Shown here piece by piece: positions 26,752 to 34,890 of a stretch of DNA of 64,000 nt. The notes under the pieces are model-generated. The model had not been told where the DNA came from. It worked only from the letters and a program-made list of their open reading frames with translations, and made no database searches. Position 1 is the stretch's first letter; the number at the start of each line of letters is the position of its first letter. This stretch comes from DASZTV01 sp036268405. GTDB taxonomy: Bacteria; Actinomycetota; Actinomycetes; JAFAQI01. The DNA lies in NCBI GenBank assembly GCA_036268405.1, contig DATAUF010000077.1, forward strand, positions 1 to 64,000, written 5' to 3'. Position numbers and translations under genes: made by a program.

Positions 26752-27609
26752 TCAGATCTCCGCGGGAACTGCCTCGGCGGCGAAGTGCGCGACCGCCGGC
26801 ACCGGTTGGTGAGCGACGGGCGCCGGCGCAGGGTGAGCCCGGGGCGACCGGCCGACGGCCGGCGAGAGATAGACAGGCGCGAGATCCGCCTCGACGGGGG
26901 CGCATGCGACGCCCACTGGGGTGATGAACGCCGATGCGGCGACGAGTCCGCGCCCACGTACCCATGCCGGAACGTCGTCGATCTCGACCGGCCGGCCGAT
27001 GCCCAGGACCATTCCGACGGTGCGCACCATGATCCAGAGGTCCAGGCGCACCGAGGCGTGGCGCACGTAGAACAGGTCGAACCTCGGCGCACCGGTCGCC
27101 ACCGCGGATGTCGCCGTGCTGATCTGCCAGAGACCCGTGCAGCCCGGCCGTACCGCGCTGCGCAGCGTGTCGAAGTAGGCGTCGACCGCCTCGACAGCAT
27201 CAGGAAGCCGCGGTCGCGGGCCGACGAGGGTCATGGAGCCGAACGGCACGAGGAACAACTGCGGCAGCTCGTCGAGATGCGTACGCCGCAGCAGCTCGCA
27301 CAGGCGGGGAAGGCCCATCCCACCGAAGTCCAGCTCGAGCTTGCTGGCGTAGTGCGGGGTGGAGGGCGGCAGCGTGCGCAGCTTGAGGATGGTGAACGGC
27401 TTGCCGTTGCGGCCGGGTCGCGTCTGGGCGAAGAACGGGTTGGAACGCAGCAGGACTCCCAGCGCGATGGCCAGGAGCAACACCACGGGAAGGGCGGCAA
27501 CGCTCAGCAGCGTTCCGACGATGACGTCGATGACACGCTTGCCTGCCGCGGTCGCGTGGCTCGTTGAAGTCCCCCCGCTCGTCCGGAGCGGCACGGCGCC
27601 CCTTCCCAT
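26752..27609 (-). CDS. bacterial sugar transferase (undecaprenyl-phosphate sugar phosphotransferase type)
   Basis: 285 residues from ATG 27609; GTG 27654 in frame would add 15. After a short N-terminus there is KRVIDVIVGTLLSVAALPVVLLLAIAL (one membrane helix, the short PglC-like topology) and then the catalytic domain: FAQTRPGRNGKPFTILKLRT, RTHLDELPQLFLVPFGSMTLVGPRP, and RPGCTGLWQIS. These transfer a sugar phosphate to undecaprenyl phosphate to start a cell-surface glycan. The C-terminal 70 residues are Pro/Ala rich and not part of the family. No glycosyltransferase, flippase or polymerase genes lie nearby, so its glycan pathway must be elsewhere. Confidence 0.88.
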   Translation of the reverse strand: MGRGAVPLRTSGGTSTSHATAAGKRVIDVIVGTLLSVAALPVVLLLAIALGVLLRSNPFFAQTRPGRNGKPFTILKLRTLPPSTPHYASKLELDFGGMGLPRLCELLRRTHLDELPQLFLVPFGSMTLVGPRPRLPDAVEAVDAYFDTLRSAVRPGCTGLWQISTATSAVATGAPRFDLFYVRHASVRLDLWIMVRTVGMVLGIGRPVEIDDVPAWVRGRGLVAASAFITPVGVACAPVEADLAPVYLSPAVGRSPRAHPAPAPVAHQPVPAVAHFAAEAVPAEI

Positions 27610-27778
27610 CAGGTCCAGAGGAATAGGCCAAACATGTCGATATGACCTGTGCACTATGGACCAAATAACGACTGGTGACTAGATCGGTTGCGCATGAGGC
27701 GCACTCGCTCACCCATTCGGCGTAGTCGGCCGGGCGCACGGACGAGCTGTGGTGAGACTTCTCGGGAAGTTTGAGTGG

Positions 27779-28213
27779 CTAGTGGTGGAAGCGGAACGGC
27801 TGGGGCGGCGGCCGCAGGTCAGCGCGGGGACATGAGGCGAGCGTGAGACTGCCGAAGCCGAAGGCCTCGTCGCACAGTGACGTCACGGTGTAGCCCAGCT
27901 GCTGGCCCACTCGGGTGATCGTGGCGCGGAAGACGGTGATCTCGTAGCGCGTAGGCATCCCGTAGATGACTTGCATCGTGCCCAGCAGCTCCGCGGTACC
28001 CGGGCCACGGTCGGTGCCGTTCCAAGGCCGGTCGAAACGCTGCCACGTCGACGGCTCGGCCCACCAGAGCCCGCCCATCCGGACGTCGTGCAGCGTGAGG
28101 TGGACGAGGATCTGCCGCGCCGACTCCTCGGGGATCACCGCGGCAGGACGGATCACCTGGGTCACGACGCCGTCGTCGTACGCCTCGCTGACGAGCTGCT
28201 CGAGCGCGTTCAT
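27779..28213 (-). CDS. conserved hypothetical protein (144 aa)
   Basis: 144 residues from ATG 28213, with a strong GGAGGA ribosome site 7 nt upstream. Soluble, no signal peptide. Notable stretches are ILVHLTLHDVRMGGLWWAEP and GTMQVIYGMPTRYEITVFRA, with one Cys in SLCDEAF and one near the end, and a Pro-rich tail. I do not recognise the family. It is divergent from the DUF3039 gene and 124-170 bp from the sugar transferase start. Confidence 0.6.
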   Translation of the reverse strand: MNALEQLVSEAYDDGVVTQVIRPAAVIPEESARQILVHLTLHDVRMGGLWWAEPSTWQRFDRPWNGTDRGPGTAELLGTMQVIYGMPTRYEITVFRATITRVGQQLGYTVTSLCDEAFGFGSLTLASCPRADLRPPPQPFRFHH

Positions 28214-28370
28214 GACGTTTCCTCCGCCGCCGAAATGGCCTCTTGTCAGTTGTCGGGCACGAGAGCCGAGTCGCGCATGACACGTTGTGACAGTTCCGGG
28301 ACGGCGAATGGCGTAACGCGCCCCCCGGATGGCGTACCTGATCCCGATATGGGCGGATTACGCTCGGCAC

Positions 28371-28646
28371 GTGAGCGAGGTGGACACCGACGTACGGATC
28401 GTCGAGCGGCCCGACGTCCTGCCGACGCACGACGGGGATCACGAGCGATTCGCGCACTACGCAGATCGGGACAAGATCACCGAGGCGATGGTCACCGGTA
28501 CGCCGGTCGTGGCGCTGTGCGGCAAGGTATGGGTCCCTACCCGCGATCCCAAGAAGTATCCGGTCTGCCCTGAGTGCAAGCGGCTGTTCGGATTGGGTCC
28601 CGAGGGCCGGATGCGGGATTGGCGCAAGCGCAACCCCGAGTCCTGA
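28371..28646 (+). CDS. DUF3039 family protein with zinc-ribbon-like cysteines
   Basis: 91 residues from GTG 28371, chosen because TACGCT (28359-28364) lies 6 nt upstream as a -10; ATG 28329 is in frame. The conserved core is TPVVALCGKVWVPTRDPKKY followed by PVCPECKRLF, with a C..CxxC arrangement that likely binds zinc, and HxxHY upstream (HERFAHYADRDK). This family is widespread in actinobacteria and of unknown function. The promoter of the next gene begins within its stop codon. Confidence 0.8.
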   Translation: MSEVDTDVRIVERPDVLPTHDGDHERFAHYADRDKITEAMVTGTPVVALCGKVWVPTRDPKKYPVCPECKRLFGLGPEGRMRDWRKRNPES

Positions 28647-28672
28647 CAACGGACGCCCCTCCGCGCCATAAT
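28643..28672 (+). promoter_or_regulatory. promoter of the class II aldolase-type gene
   Basis: CTGACA (28643-28648) and CATAAT (28667-28672) are separated by 18 nt, and ATG 28680 follows the -10 by 7 nt. This is close to the vegetative consensus and predicts a leaderless message. The -35 overlaps the stop codon of the DUF3039 gene. Confidence 0.65.
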
Positions 28673-28679
28673 CGAGGGC

Positions 28680-29441
28680 ATGGCTGACAAGTGGTTTCCG
28701 ACGATGCCAAGCTTCGACTCGCTCGAGGACGAGCGTCAGCACCGCAAGGAGCGGCTCGCCGCCGGGTTCCGGCTCTTCGCGAAGTTCGGCTTCGAGGAGG
28801 GCGTCGCGGGTCACATCACCGCCCGTGACCCGATCGAGCCCAACACGTTCTGGGTGAACCCGTTCGCGGTGCCGTTCGCGCATGTCTCGGTGAGCAAGCT
28901 GATCCGGGTCAACGACACCGGCCAGGTTGTCGAGGGCGACTACTACGTCAACGAGGCCGCGTTCTGCATCCACTCGCGGGTGCACGAAGCGCGACCGGAC
29001 GTGGTCGCCGCCGCGCACAGCCACTCGACCTATGGGCGCGCGCTGTCGACACTCGGTGAGCTGCTTGAGCCGATCACGCAGGACGTCTGCGCCTTCTACG
29101 ACGATCACTCGCTCTTCGATGACTACACCGGGGTGGTCACCGATCTCGAAGAGGGCAAGCGCATCGCGAAGGCGCTCGGCGAGAACAAAGCTGTGATCCT
29201 GCGCAACCACGGCCTGCTGACCGCCGGCACGACAGTCGACGCCGCCGTGTGGTGGTTCATCACCATGGAGCGTTCCTGTCAGGTCCAGCTGCTCGCCAAG
29301 GCCGCGGGCAAGGTCGTCCACATCGATCTCGACCAGGCGAAGAAGACGCACGAGGTCGTTGGCTCGGAGCTCGCGGGGTGGTTCTCCTTCCAGCCGCTCT
29401 ACGAGAAGATCGTGCGGGAGCAGCCCGACCTGCTCGACTGA
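28680..29441 (+). CDS. class II aldolase/adducin family protein
   Basis: 253 residues. Zinc ligands of the fuculose-aldolase/adducin fold are in AAAHSHSTYGRAL (His-x-His) and ILRNHGLLTAG (His), with a catalytic-type acidic residue in YYVNEAAF. The N-terminal half has VAGHITARDPIEPNTFWVNP, the phosphate-binding region seen in this family. These enzymes cleave sugar phosphates or decarboxylate related compounds; the bacterial long-form members with this architecture are mostly uncharacterised, so the substrate is unknown. A strong leaderless promoter precedes it, and a 43-bp palindromic element follows. Confidence 0.88.
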   Translation: MADKWFPTMPSFDSLEDERQHRKERLAAGFRLFAKFGFEEGVAGHITARDPIEPNTFWVNPFAVPFAHVSVSKLIRVNDTGQVVEGDYYVNEAAFCIHSRVHEARPDVVAAAHSHSTYGRALSTLGELLEPITQDVCAFYDDHSLFDDYTGVVTDLEEGKRIAKALGENKAVILRNHGLLTAGTTVDAAVWWFITMERSCQVQLLAKAAGKVVHIDLDQAKKTHEVVGSELAGWFSFQPLYEKIVREQPDLLD

Positions 29442-29446
29442 TCAGG

Positions 29447-29489
29447 TGTCAGGCTTATCCGACGTCCCAACGTGCTGAGGGCCTGACAA
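29447..29489. repeat. 43-bp palindromic element, family 2, copy 2
   Basis: TGTCAGGC (29447-29454) pairs with GCCTGACA (29481-29488); an inner ACGT/ACGT pair lies around CCCA. Length and both ends match the element at 22729-22771 (TGTCAGGCT at one end, GCCTGACAA at the other), while the middle 21 bases differ. It ends directly at the GTG start codon of the next gene. Confidence 0.7.
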
Positions 29490-30296
29490 GTGGGCCCGGT
29501 GCTCGAGATTGACGACCCCGACGATCCGAGGCTGGCTGACTACCGCTCGCTGACCGACGTCGCGTTGCGTACCTCGTTCGAGCCGCCGAATGGGCTGTTC
29601 ATCGCCGAAGGCGCTCTGGTCATCGAGCGCGCACTCGCCGCTGGCTACCGGCTGCGTTCGGCACTGATGACGCCGCAGTGGCTCGACCGCACGGCGTCAT
29701 CGCTCGTCGCCTGCGACGCACCGGTCTATCTCGGGTCCGACGAGCTCCTGCGCGAGCTGACAGGCTTCCATGTGCACCGCGGTGCGCTGGCATCGGTCCA
29801 TCGGCGCACACTTCTGTCCGTCGCTGAGGCGGTGGCGACGGCGCAGCGGCTCGTAGTGATCGAGGACATGGTCAACCACACCAATCTCGGTGCGATCTTC
29901 CGAGCCGCGGCGGCACTCGGGATCGATGGCGTCGTCATCTCTCCGCAAGCTGCTGACCCGCTGTATCGGCGCGCCGTGCGGGTCTCGATGGGCGCCGTCT
30001 TCACCGTTCCGTACGCCCGCGCTGAGTCCTGGCCCGAGGTGTTGGGCGAGCTGAGAGCGGCCGGATTCCTGGTGGCAGCGCTGACGCCGCAGCCGGGGGC
30101 CGTGTCGCTCGGCGAGCTCCCGGTGCCCGATGGTTCGAGGGTCGCCATCGTCGTGGGAACCGAAGGCGCCGGGCTGACCCAGGCAGCAGTTGACCAGTGC
30201 GACGTGGCGGTGCAGATCCCGATGTCCGCGGGCATCGACTCGCTCAACGTCGCGACGGCCGCCGGGATCGCCTTCTGGGAGCTGCGCCACCGCTGA
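29490..30296 (+). CDS. TrmH/SpoU-family RNA 2'-O-methyltransferase
   Basis: 268 residues from GTG 29490. It is a SPOUT (knotted) methyltransferase: motif 1 NHTNLGAIFRAAAALG, motif 2 VAIVVGTEGAGLTQ, motif 3 IPMSAGIDSLNVATAAGIAF. The N-terminal about 100 residues (FIAEGALVIERALAAGYRLR) form the RNA-binding substrate domain. It should 2'-O-methylate a ribose in tRNA or rRNA using SAM; the target is not readable. The start codon follows immediately after a palindromic element with no ribosome site. Confidence 0.92.
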   Translation: MGPVLEIDDPDDPRLADYRSLTDVALRTSFEPPNGLFIAEGALVIERALAAGYRLRSALMTPQWLDRTASSLVACDAPVYLGSDELLRELTGFHVHRGALASVHRRTLLSVAEAVATAQRLVVIEDMVNHTNLGAIFRAAAALGIDGVVISPQAADPLYRRAVRVSMGAVFTVPYARAESWPEVLGELRAAGFLVAALTPQPGAVSLGELPVPDGSRVAIVVGTEGAGLTQAAVDQCDVAVQIPMSAGIDSLNVATAAGIAFWELRHR

Positions 30297-30332
30297 CGGT
30301 TCCCCGCCTGATCGTTGGGGCAGGATCGGCCT

Positions 30333-31196
30333 ATGACGCAGACGGTGGAATCGGTCCACGCATCAGGCACGTTCTCGATCGGCGGAGACCTCGAGGTGCA
30401 CCGGCTCGGCTTCGGTGCGATGCAGCTCACCGGTCAGGGCGTCTGGGGTGAGCCGCGAGACCGCGACGAGTGCATCCGCGTGCTGCGCCGCGCCGTGGAT
30501 CTCGGCGTCGACCTGATCGATACCGCAGACTCATATGGTCCGTACGTCTCCGAGGACCTGATTCGCGAGGCGCTGCACCCTTATCCGGCCGGTCTGGTCA
30601 TCGCGACCAAGGGCGGCCTGACGCGTGCCGGGCCGGGCGATTGGCGTCCGGTAGGTAGACCGGCGTACCTCCGCCAGTGCGTCGAGATGTCGTTGCGCCG
30701 CCTCGCCGTCGAGCGGATCGATCTCTACCAGCTGCACCGCGTCGATCCCGCGACCCCGATGGAGGAGTCCCTGGGTGAGCTGAAGGCGATGCGGGACGAA
30801 GGCAAGATCCGCCACATCGGCGTCTCGGAGGTCGACGTGGACACGGTCGAGACGATGCGCACGGTCGTCGACGTCGTCTCGGTCCAGAACCTCTACAACC
30901 TCACCGACCGGCATCACGAGGACGTGCTCGACTACTGCGAACGCGAGGGACTCGGCTTCATCCCGTGGTTCCCGCTGGCCACCGGGTCGCTCGCCAAGGC
31001 AGGCGGGCCGCTGGCCACGATCGCGGAGAACCACCAGGCCTCGCCGTCGCAGCTCGCCCTCGCCTGGCTGCTGCAGAGGTCGCCGGTCATGTTGCCGATT
31101 CCAGGCACCTCGTCGGTCGCGCACCTCGAGGAGAACTGCGCCGCGGCCGACGTCGAGCTGACGGACGCGGAGTTCGAGCAGCTCGCCGCTGTCTGA
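30333..31196 (+). CDS. aldo/keto reductase
   Basis: 287 residues from ATG 30333 (MTQTVESVHASGTFS). Catalytic tetrad residues of the AKR (beta/alpha)8 barrel are visible: Asp and Tyr in LIDTADSYGPY, Lys in VIATKGGLTR, His in LYQLHRVDP. NADPH binding is in the C-terminal VMLPIPGTSSVAHLEENC. Reduces aldehydes or ketones with broad range. No operon partner is obvious; the carboxylase gene follows 40 bp downstream with its own -10 (TAGGCT). Confidence 0.92.
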   Translation: MTQTVESVHASGTFSIGGDLEVHRLGFGAMQLTGQGVWGEPRDRDECIRVLRRAVDLGVDLIDTADSYGPYVSEDLIREALHPYPAGLVIATKGGLTRAGPGDWRPVGRPAYLRQCVEMSLRRLAVERIDLYQLHRVDPATPMEESLGELKAMRDEGKIRHIGVSEVDVDTVETMRTVVDVVSVQNLYNLTDRHHEDVLDYCEREGLGFIPWFPLATGSLAKAGGPLATIAENHQASPSQLALAWLLQRSPVMLPIPGTSSVAHLEENCAAADVELTDAEFEQLAAV

Positions 31197-31222
31197 AGCG
31201 CCGCGCCGACGCCGCCGATAGA

Positions 31223-31228
31223 TAGGCT
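31223..31228 (+). promoter_or_regulatory. -10 element of the acyl-CoA carboxylase operon
   Basis: TAGGCT lies 8 nt before GTG 31237, in the 40-bp gap after the aldo/keto reductase gene. There is no ribosome site before the GTG, so a leaderless message is likely. No -35 was identified. Confidence 0.4.
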
Positions 31229-31236
31229 CCGGCACC

Positions 31237-32835
31237 GTGCCGGTCCTGCCTGATCGCGTCGATCGCGACGCGCCGGAGTTCGCGGCGCGGCGCGAGGCGC
31301 TGCTCGAGCTGCTCGCGGAGCACGAGCGCCAGCTCGCGCTGGCCAACGCCGGTGGCGGTGAGCGCAACGTCGAGCGTCACCACAAGCGCGGGAAGCTGCT
31401 CCCGCGCGAGCGCATCGAGCTCTTGCTCGATCCCGATTCGCCGTTCCTCGAGCTGTCTCCGCTGTGCGCATGGGGGACCAGCTACACCGTCGGCGGAAGT
31501 GTCGTCACCGGCATCGGCATCGTCGAAGGCACCGAGGTGCTCGTCCAGGCGCACGACCCGACGGTGCGCGGCGGTGCGGTCAACCCGTTCGGTGCCAAGA
31601 AGCAGGGGCGCGCATCTCAGATCGCCAATGAGAACCGGCTTCCTGTGGTCAATCTTGTCGAGTCCGGCGGCGCCGACCTGCCGACGCAGAGCGAGATCTT
31701 CATTCCGGGTGGAGCGGGCTTCCGGGACCTGACGCGCAAGTCGGCCGCGGCCATCCCGACCATCGCGCTCGTCTTCGGCAACTCCACGGCCGGTGGGGCC
31801 TACGTACCCGGCATGTCGGACTACATCGTGATGGTCGAAGGCCGGGCCAAGGTGTTCCTCGGTGGTCCTCCGCTGGTAAAGATGGCGACCGGCGAGGTCT
31901 CCGACGACGAGGAGCTCGGCGGCGCCGAGATGCACGCGCGCATCAGTGGCTTGGCCGACTACCTCGCGGTCGACGAGTACGACGCGATCCGCCTCGGCCG
32001 GCAGATCGTGCGCCGGCTCAACCGACGCAAGCTCGGGGGTACGCCGGCCGCGTCGTACGCCGAGCCGTGCTACGACATCGATGACCTGATCGGCATCGTC
32101 CCGACCGACCTGCGCGAGCCGTTCGACCCTCGCGACGTGCTCGCCCGCATCCTCGACGGCAGCGAGTTCGACGAGTTCAAGCCGCTCTATGGGTCATCGC
32201 TCGTCACGGGCTTCGGTCAGCTGCACGGCTATCCCGTCGGAGTCCTCGCCAACGCGCGGGGCGTGCTGTTCGGCGAGGAGAGCGAGAAGGCGACACAGTT
32301 CATCCAGCTCGCCAACCAGAGTGATACGCCTCTGCTGTTCCTGCAGAACACCACCGGCTACATGGTGGGCAAGGAGTACGAGCAGCGCGGCATCATCAAG
32401 GCCGGCGCGCAGATGATCAACGCTGTCTCCAACAGCGACGTCCCGCACTTCACGATCAACATGGGTGCGTCGTACGGCGCAGGCAACTACGGCATGTGTG
32501 GCCGCGCCTATGACCCACGCTTCCTGTTCACCTGGCCCAACGCCAAGTCCGCCGTGATGGGACCGGCGCAGCTCGCCGGTGTGCTTTCGATCGTGGCGCG
32601 GGCGTCGGCCGAGGCGAAGGGACAGCCCTACGACGAAGAAGCCGACGCCGCGATGCGCGAGATGGTCGAGAACCAGATCGAGGCCGAGAGCAAGGCGCTG
32701 TTCCTCACCGCGCGCGTCTACGACGACGGCATCATCGACCCGCGTGACACGCGCACCGTGCTCGGCATGTCGCTGTCGGTCGCCCACAACAACCCCGTGC
32801 AGGGACGCCGCGGCTTCGGCGTCTTCCGGATGTAG
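31237..32835 (+). CDS. acyl-CoA carboxylase, carboxyltransferase (beta) subunit
   Basis: 532 residues from GTG 31237. Both carboxyltransferase halves are present: the CoA-binding N half (LVESGGADLPTQSEIFIPGG, NSTAGGAYVPGMSDYIV) and the biotin-binding C half (LFLQNTTGYMVGKEYEQRGI, INMGASYGAGNYGMCGRAYD). The pattern is closest to methylcrotonyl-CoA carboxylase-type AccD1, but acetyl/propionyl or geranyl-type activity cannot be excluded. It transfers CO2 from biotin to the acyl-CoA. The alpha-subunit gene follows 5 bp later; dehydrogenase and hydratase genes further on fit branched-chain acyl-CoA degradation. Confidence 0.93.
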   Translation: MPVLPDRVDRDAPEFAARREALLELLAEHERQLALANAGGGERNVERHHKRGKLLPRERIELLLDPDSPFLELSPLCAWGTSYTVGGSVVTGIGIVEGTEVLVQAHDPTVRGGAVNPFGAKKQGRASQIANENRLPVVNLVESGGADLPTQSEIFIPGGAGFRDLTRKSAAAIPTIALVFGNSTAGGAYVPGMSDYIVMVEGRAKVFLGGPPLVKMATGEVSDDEELGGAEMHARISGLADYLAVDEYDAIRLGRQIVRRLNRRKLGGTPAASYAEPCYDIDDLIGIVPTDLREPFDPRDVLARILDGSEFDEFKPLYGSSLVTGFGQLHGYPVGVLANARGVLFGEESEKATQFIQLANQSDTPLLFLQNTTGYMVGKEYEQRGIIKAGAQMINAVSNSDVPHFTINMGASYGAGNYGMCGRAYDPRFLFTWPNAKSAVMGPAQLAGVLSIVARASAEAKGQPYDEEADAAMREMVENQIEAESKALFLTARVYDDGIIDPRDTRTVLGMSLSVAHNNPVQGRRGFGVFRM

Positions 32836-32840
32836 CGGCA

Positions 32841-34805
32841 ATGGCCACCATTCGTCGCATCCTCGTCGCCAACCGTGGCGAGATCGCCCGCCGGGTTTTC
32901 CGCACGGCCCGCGAGATGGGGATCGCAACTGTCGCCGTCTACAGCGAAGCCGACGTCGATGCGCCGTTCGTCCACGAGGCGGACGCAGCGGTGCTACTGC
33001 CCGGGAACACTCCGGCAGAGACGTACCTGCGTGGCGACCTCGTGGTTGCGGCTGCGCAGGCGACCGGCGCGGATGCCGTCCACCCGGGCTACGGCTTCCT
33101 GTCGGAGAACGCAGGCTTTGCCCGACTGGTGATCGATGCCGGCCTGACCTGGATCGGACCGCCGCCGGATGCGATCGAGGCGATGGGCTCGAAGCTCGGC
33201 GCAAAGCGCATGATGCGTGACGCCGGGGTGCCGACACTGCCGTGGTCCGAGACCGCCGAGGGCGCCGCCGAGGTCGGCTTTCCGCTGCTCGTGAAGGCGT
33301 CCGCGGGCGGCGGCGGGCGCGGAATGCGGATCGTGCGCGAGGAATCCGGGCTCGCCGAGGCGATCGAGGCCGCGAGCCGCGAGGCGGCAGGTGCATTCGG
33401 CGACGCAACCGTGTTCTGCGAGCGCTATCTCGAGGCACCGCGCCACATCGAGGTTCAGGTCTTCGCGGACACCCACGGCAACGTCGTCTCGTTGTTCGAG
33501 CGTGAGTGCTCGATCCAACGCCGCCACCAGAAGATCGTCGAGGAGGCGCCGTCCCCCGCAGTGACGCCTGAGCTGCGCGCGAGCCTCGGGGAGGCAGCGG
33601 TCGCGGCGGCGCGCGCGGTCGGTTACGTCGGCGCGGGCACCGTCGAGTTCGTGATGGCGCCGGACTCGTCCTACGCGTTCCTGGAGATGAACACCCGACT
33701 GCAGGTCGAGCACCCGGTGACCGAGCTCATCACCGGCCTGGATCTCGTGCGCCTGCAGATTCTCGTCGCGTCAGGTGAGCCGCTGCCCGCAGCCGCGCTC
33801 TCGCCGTCGATCGACGGCCACGCGATCGAGGTGCGTCTCTACGCCGAGGATGCGACGAACGGCTTCCTTCCGGTGACCGGGACGCTCCGCGCCTTCGAGA
33901 TCACCCCCGGAGTGCGCGTCGACTCAGGCGTCGAGTCAGCCAGCGCGGTCTCGCCGTACTACGACGCGATGATCGCCAAGGTTGTCGCGCATGCGCCAAG
34001 TCGCGCCGAGGCCGCAGCACGCCTTGCTACGTCGTTGAGCACGTCGCGGGTGCACGGTGTGACGACGAACCGCGACCTGCTCGTCCGAATCCTTCGCGAG
34101 TCGGAGTTCCTCGCCGGTGCCACCGACACGGGCTACCTGGACCGTCACGACCCCGCTGTTCTCGGTGCGGCACTGCTCGACACCGACGAAGCTCGACGCC
34201 AGCATGCCGCGCTTGCCGCGCTTGCTCTGCAGTCGGAACACCGTGCTGCCGCGGCGACGTGGGGGCGCCTGCCGAGCGGCTGGCGCAACAACCCGTCAAC
34301 CACACAGCGGCTCGTCATCAGCGATGGGACGGCGGATCGGGTCGTGACCTATGCCCTCGACCGCCGCGGCTCGGTGAGCCTGTGGGTTGATGGCGAGAGT
34401 GTCGCGGTCGAGCTGCACTCGGTCTCGCCGACAGGCATTGACGCGACCATCGACGGGGTACGACGCCGGGCGCACGTCGCGGTCTCGCCCGACCGGCGGA
34501 CGATCGACATCGACTCCGCACTCGGTGCGTCGTCGTACCTAGTCGTGCCGCGCTTCACCGACCCCTCGGATTCCGTCGCCGCCGGATCCCTCGTCGCGCC
34601 GATGCCGGGCGCTGTCGTACGAGTCCTCGTGGCGGCCGGTGCGACTGTCGCGAAGGGCGACCCGCTCGTCGTGCTCGAGGCGATGAAGATGGAGCACACC
34701 GTCGCGAGTCCGGCCGACGGGACCGTCGGCGAGGTGCGCGTCACCGCCGGGCAGCAGGTCTATGCAGGGGCGGTGCTTGTGGTCGTCGATTCAGGTGCGG
34801 AGTAG
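32841..34805 (+). CDS. acyl-CoA carboxylase alpha subunit (biotin carboxylase plus BCCP)
   Basis: 654 residues from ATG 32841. Biotin carboxylase domain: N-terminal RRILVANRGEIARRVFRTAR, the ATP-grasp loop KASAGGGGRGMRIV, EMNTRLQVEHPVTE. A middle linker follows, then the biotinyl domain, with the biotinylated Lys616 in VVLEAMKMEHTVASP. It carboxylates its own biotin using ATP and bicarbonate and works with the beta subunit encoded 5 bp upstream. The length matches the AccA1/MccA type. Confidence 0.95.
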   Translation: MATIRRILVANRGEIARRVFRTAREMGIATVAVYSEADVDAPFVHEADAAVLLPGNTPAETYLRGDLVVAAAQATGADAVHPGYGFLSENAGFARLVIDAGLTWIGPPPDAIEAMGSKLGAKRMMRDAGVPTLPWSETAEGAAEVGFPLLVKASAGGGGRGMRIVREESGLAEAIEAASREAAGAFGDATVFCERYLEAPRHIEVQVFADTHGNVVSLFERECSIQRRHQKIVEEAPSPAVTPELRASLGEAAVAAARAVGYVGAGTVEFVMAPDSSYAFLEMNTRLQVEHPVTELITGLDLVRLQILVASGEPLPAAALSPSIDGHAIEVRLYAEDATNGFLPVTGTLRAFEITPGVRVDSGVESASAVSPYYDAMIAKVVAHAPSRAEAAARLATSLSTSRVHGVTTNRDLLVRILRESEFLAGATDTGYLDRHDPAVLGAALLDTDEARRQHAALAALALQSEHRAAAATWGRLPSGWRNNPSTTQRLVISDGTADRVVTYALDRRGSVSLWVDGESVAVELHSVSPTGIDATIDGVRRRAHVAVSPDRRTIDIDSALGASSYLVVPRFTDPSDSVAAGSLVAPMPGAVVRVLVAAGATVAKGDPLVVLEAMKMEHTVASPADGTVGEVRVTAGQQVYAGAVLVVVDSGAE

Positions 34806-34890
34806 CTCGGTCGCCACCGATCCATGGACTGACCGGAACCAACCAACCTGCTGCGGCGTCTCACCACCAGTCAATGTTGGGGAGAGCATC

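Noticed and set aside
25108..27567. An 819-codon open frame on the plus strand
   Set aside because: It spans tldD, the quinone oxidoreductase and the sugar transferase in antisense, with no domain and an Arg/His-biased composition typical of shadow frames.
28243..28300. A third 43-bp palindromic element near TTGTCAG at 28243
   Set aside because: The candidate right arm does not pair with the left arm and the spacing differs, so it is not counted.
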